Source: Thiobacillus denitrificans
GTDB lineage: Bacteria > Pseudomonadota > Gammaproteobacteria > Burkholderiales > Thiobacillaceae
Assembly: GCA_002403375.1 (NCBI GenBank)
Contig: DHHQ01000023.1
Span: 130,384 to 194,383 of the forward strand
Direction: 5' to 3'
DNA: 64,000 nt
Part shown: piece after piece, positions 63,470-64,000 of the stretch
How positions within the stretch are numbered: the stretch's first letter is position 1
Layout: the number at the start of each line of letters is the position of its first letter
The notes under the pieces: model-generated
Seen by the model: the letters and a program-made list of their open reading frames with translations, nothing else
What the model was told of the DNA's origin: nothing
Database searches by the model: none
Program-made: the position numbers and the translations under genes

Positions 63470-64000
63470 ATGATCAAGCAACGCACCCTCAAGACGCCGG
63501 TCAAGGCGACCGGCGTCGGCCTGCATTCCGGCGTCAAGGTCGAGATGACCCTGCGCCCGGCTGCGCCGAACACGGGCATCGTGTTCCGCCGCATCGACCT
63601 CGACCCGCCCGCCGAACTCAAGGCCGATCCCTATCTGGTCACCGACACGCGGCTGTGCTCGATGCTCGAGTCCGGCCCCGCCAAGGTGTCGACCGTCGAG
63701 CACCTGATGTCGGCGCTCGCCGGCCTCGGCATCGACAACCTGCTGGTCGACCTCACCGGCCCGGAAATCCCGATCATGGACGGCTCCTCGGCGCCGTTCG
63801 TGTTCCTGCTGCAGTCGGCCGGCATCGTCGAGCAGGACGCGCTCAAGAAGTACGTGCGCATCACCCGCCCGATCGAGGTGCGCGACGGCGACAAGTGGGC
63901 GCGCTTCGTGCCGCACAACGGCTTCAAGGTCGAGTTCACCATCGACTTCAAGCACCCGGTGTTCGACAAGAGCGGCAAGACCGTCAGCATCGACTTCGCC
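63470..64000 (+). CDS. lpxC: UDP-3-O-acyl-N-acetylglucosamine deacetylase (5' part)
   Basis: 177 residues visible, continuing past the window. Begins MIKQRTLKTPVKATGVGLHSGVKV; STVEHLMSALAGLGIDN contains a zinc-binding His and EIPIMDGSSAPFVFLL is conserved. Commits UDP-acyl-GlcNAc to lipid A. A -10-like TAAAAT ends seven bases upstream of ATG 63470 and no ribosome site is visible. Confidence 0.97.
   Translation, partial: MIKQRTLKTPVKATGVGLHSGVKVEMTLRPAAPNTGIVFRRIDLDPPAELKADPYLVTDTRLCSMLESGPAKVSTVEHLMSALAGLGIDNLLVDLTGPEIPIMDGSSAPFVFLLQSAGIVEQDALKKYVRITRPIEVRDGDKWARFVPHNGFKVEFTIDFKHPVFDKSGKTVSIDFA

Overview
The window is high-GC, densely coded DNA from a betaproteobacterium. The supporting features are a compact type A RNase P RNA directly upstream of mraZ and the division/cell-wall cluster, a diaA-dolP-yraN-rsmI neighbourhood, groESL carrying both a CIRCE element and a sigma32-like promoter, and an ActP/DUF4212 symporter pair. 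A Rhodocyclales-type genome (Thauera/Azoarcus-like) is my best guess, but this is inference from gene content only. I saw no rRNA genes, transposases, phage genes or CRISPR arrays.

Layout. (1) 1-8026, minus strand: a TRAP transporter operon (dctP, dctQ, an enlarged dctM), then tartronate semialdehyde reductase, a D-2-hydroxyacid dehydrogenase and malate synthase G. It looks like uptake of a small hydroxy- or keto-acid and its entry into glyoxylate metabolism. (2) 8271-13020: a FeoB-type transporter with a promoter/operator typical of metal regulation, a VTT membrane protein and a Tat-exported multicopper oxidase. (3) 13211-16569: a coupled SGNH hydrolase and patatin-like phospholipase pair. 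(4) 16588-23992: tRNA-Phe with its own promoter and terminator, a TPR protein, the CBS/nucleotidyltransferase - exonuclease - DUF4212 - ActP-type symporter block, and a Met/Gly-rich Spy/CpxP-like periplasmic protein. (5) 24028-27463: groES-groEL, divergent from bioA. (6) 27505-34215: a TetR-controlled, translationally coupled operon of a c-type cytochrome, a HlyD adaptor, an ABC permease and ATPase, and a beta-CASP metallo-hydrolase, followed by phospholipase A. (7) 34218-41349: a serine protease, a UDP-HexNAc dehydrogenase/C4-epimerase pair, PBP4, two small ORFs, a PyrR-like phosphoribosyltransferase and UbiD. (8) 41436-45047: dolP, diaA, yraN, rsmI, pyrC. (9) 45091-64000: rnpB, then mraZ-rsmH-ftsL-ftsI-murE-murF-mraY-[small ORF]-murD-ftsW-murG-murC-murB-ddl-ftsQ-ftsA-ftsZ-lpxC, nearly all overlapping by 1-11 bases.

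Most of the window is ordinary housekeeping. The most unusual item is at the mraY/murD junction. A 66-bp segment covering the last transmembrane helix and stop of mraY has been duplicated 158 bp downstream. This creates a 53-codon ORF whose start overlaps the mraY stop and whose stop overlaps the murD start. Other points of interest are two nearly identical 15-bp palindromes next to the -10 boxes of the FeoB-like and Spy-like genes, the degenerate G motifs of the FeoB-like protein, an inverted repeat upstream of the TRAP operon, a DnaA-box/AT-rich patch before mraZ, and the groE/bioA shared control region.
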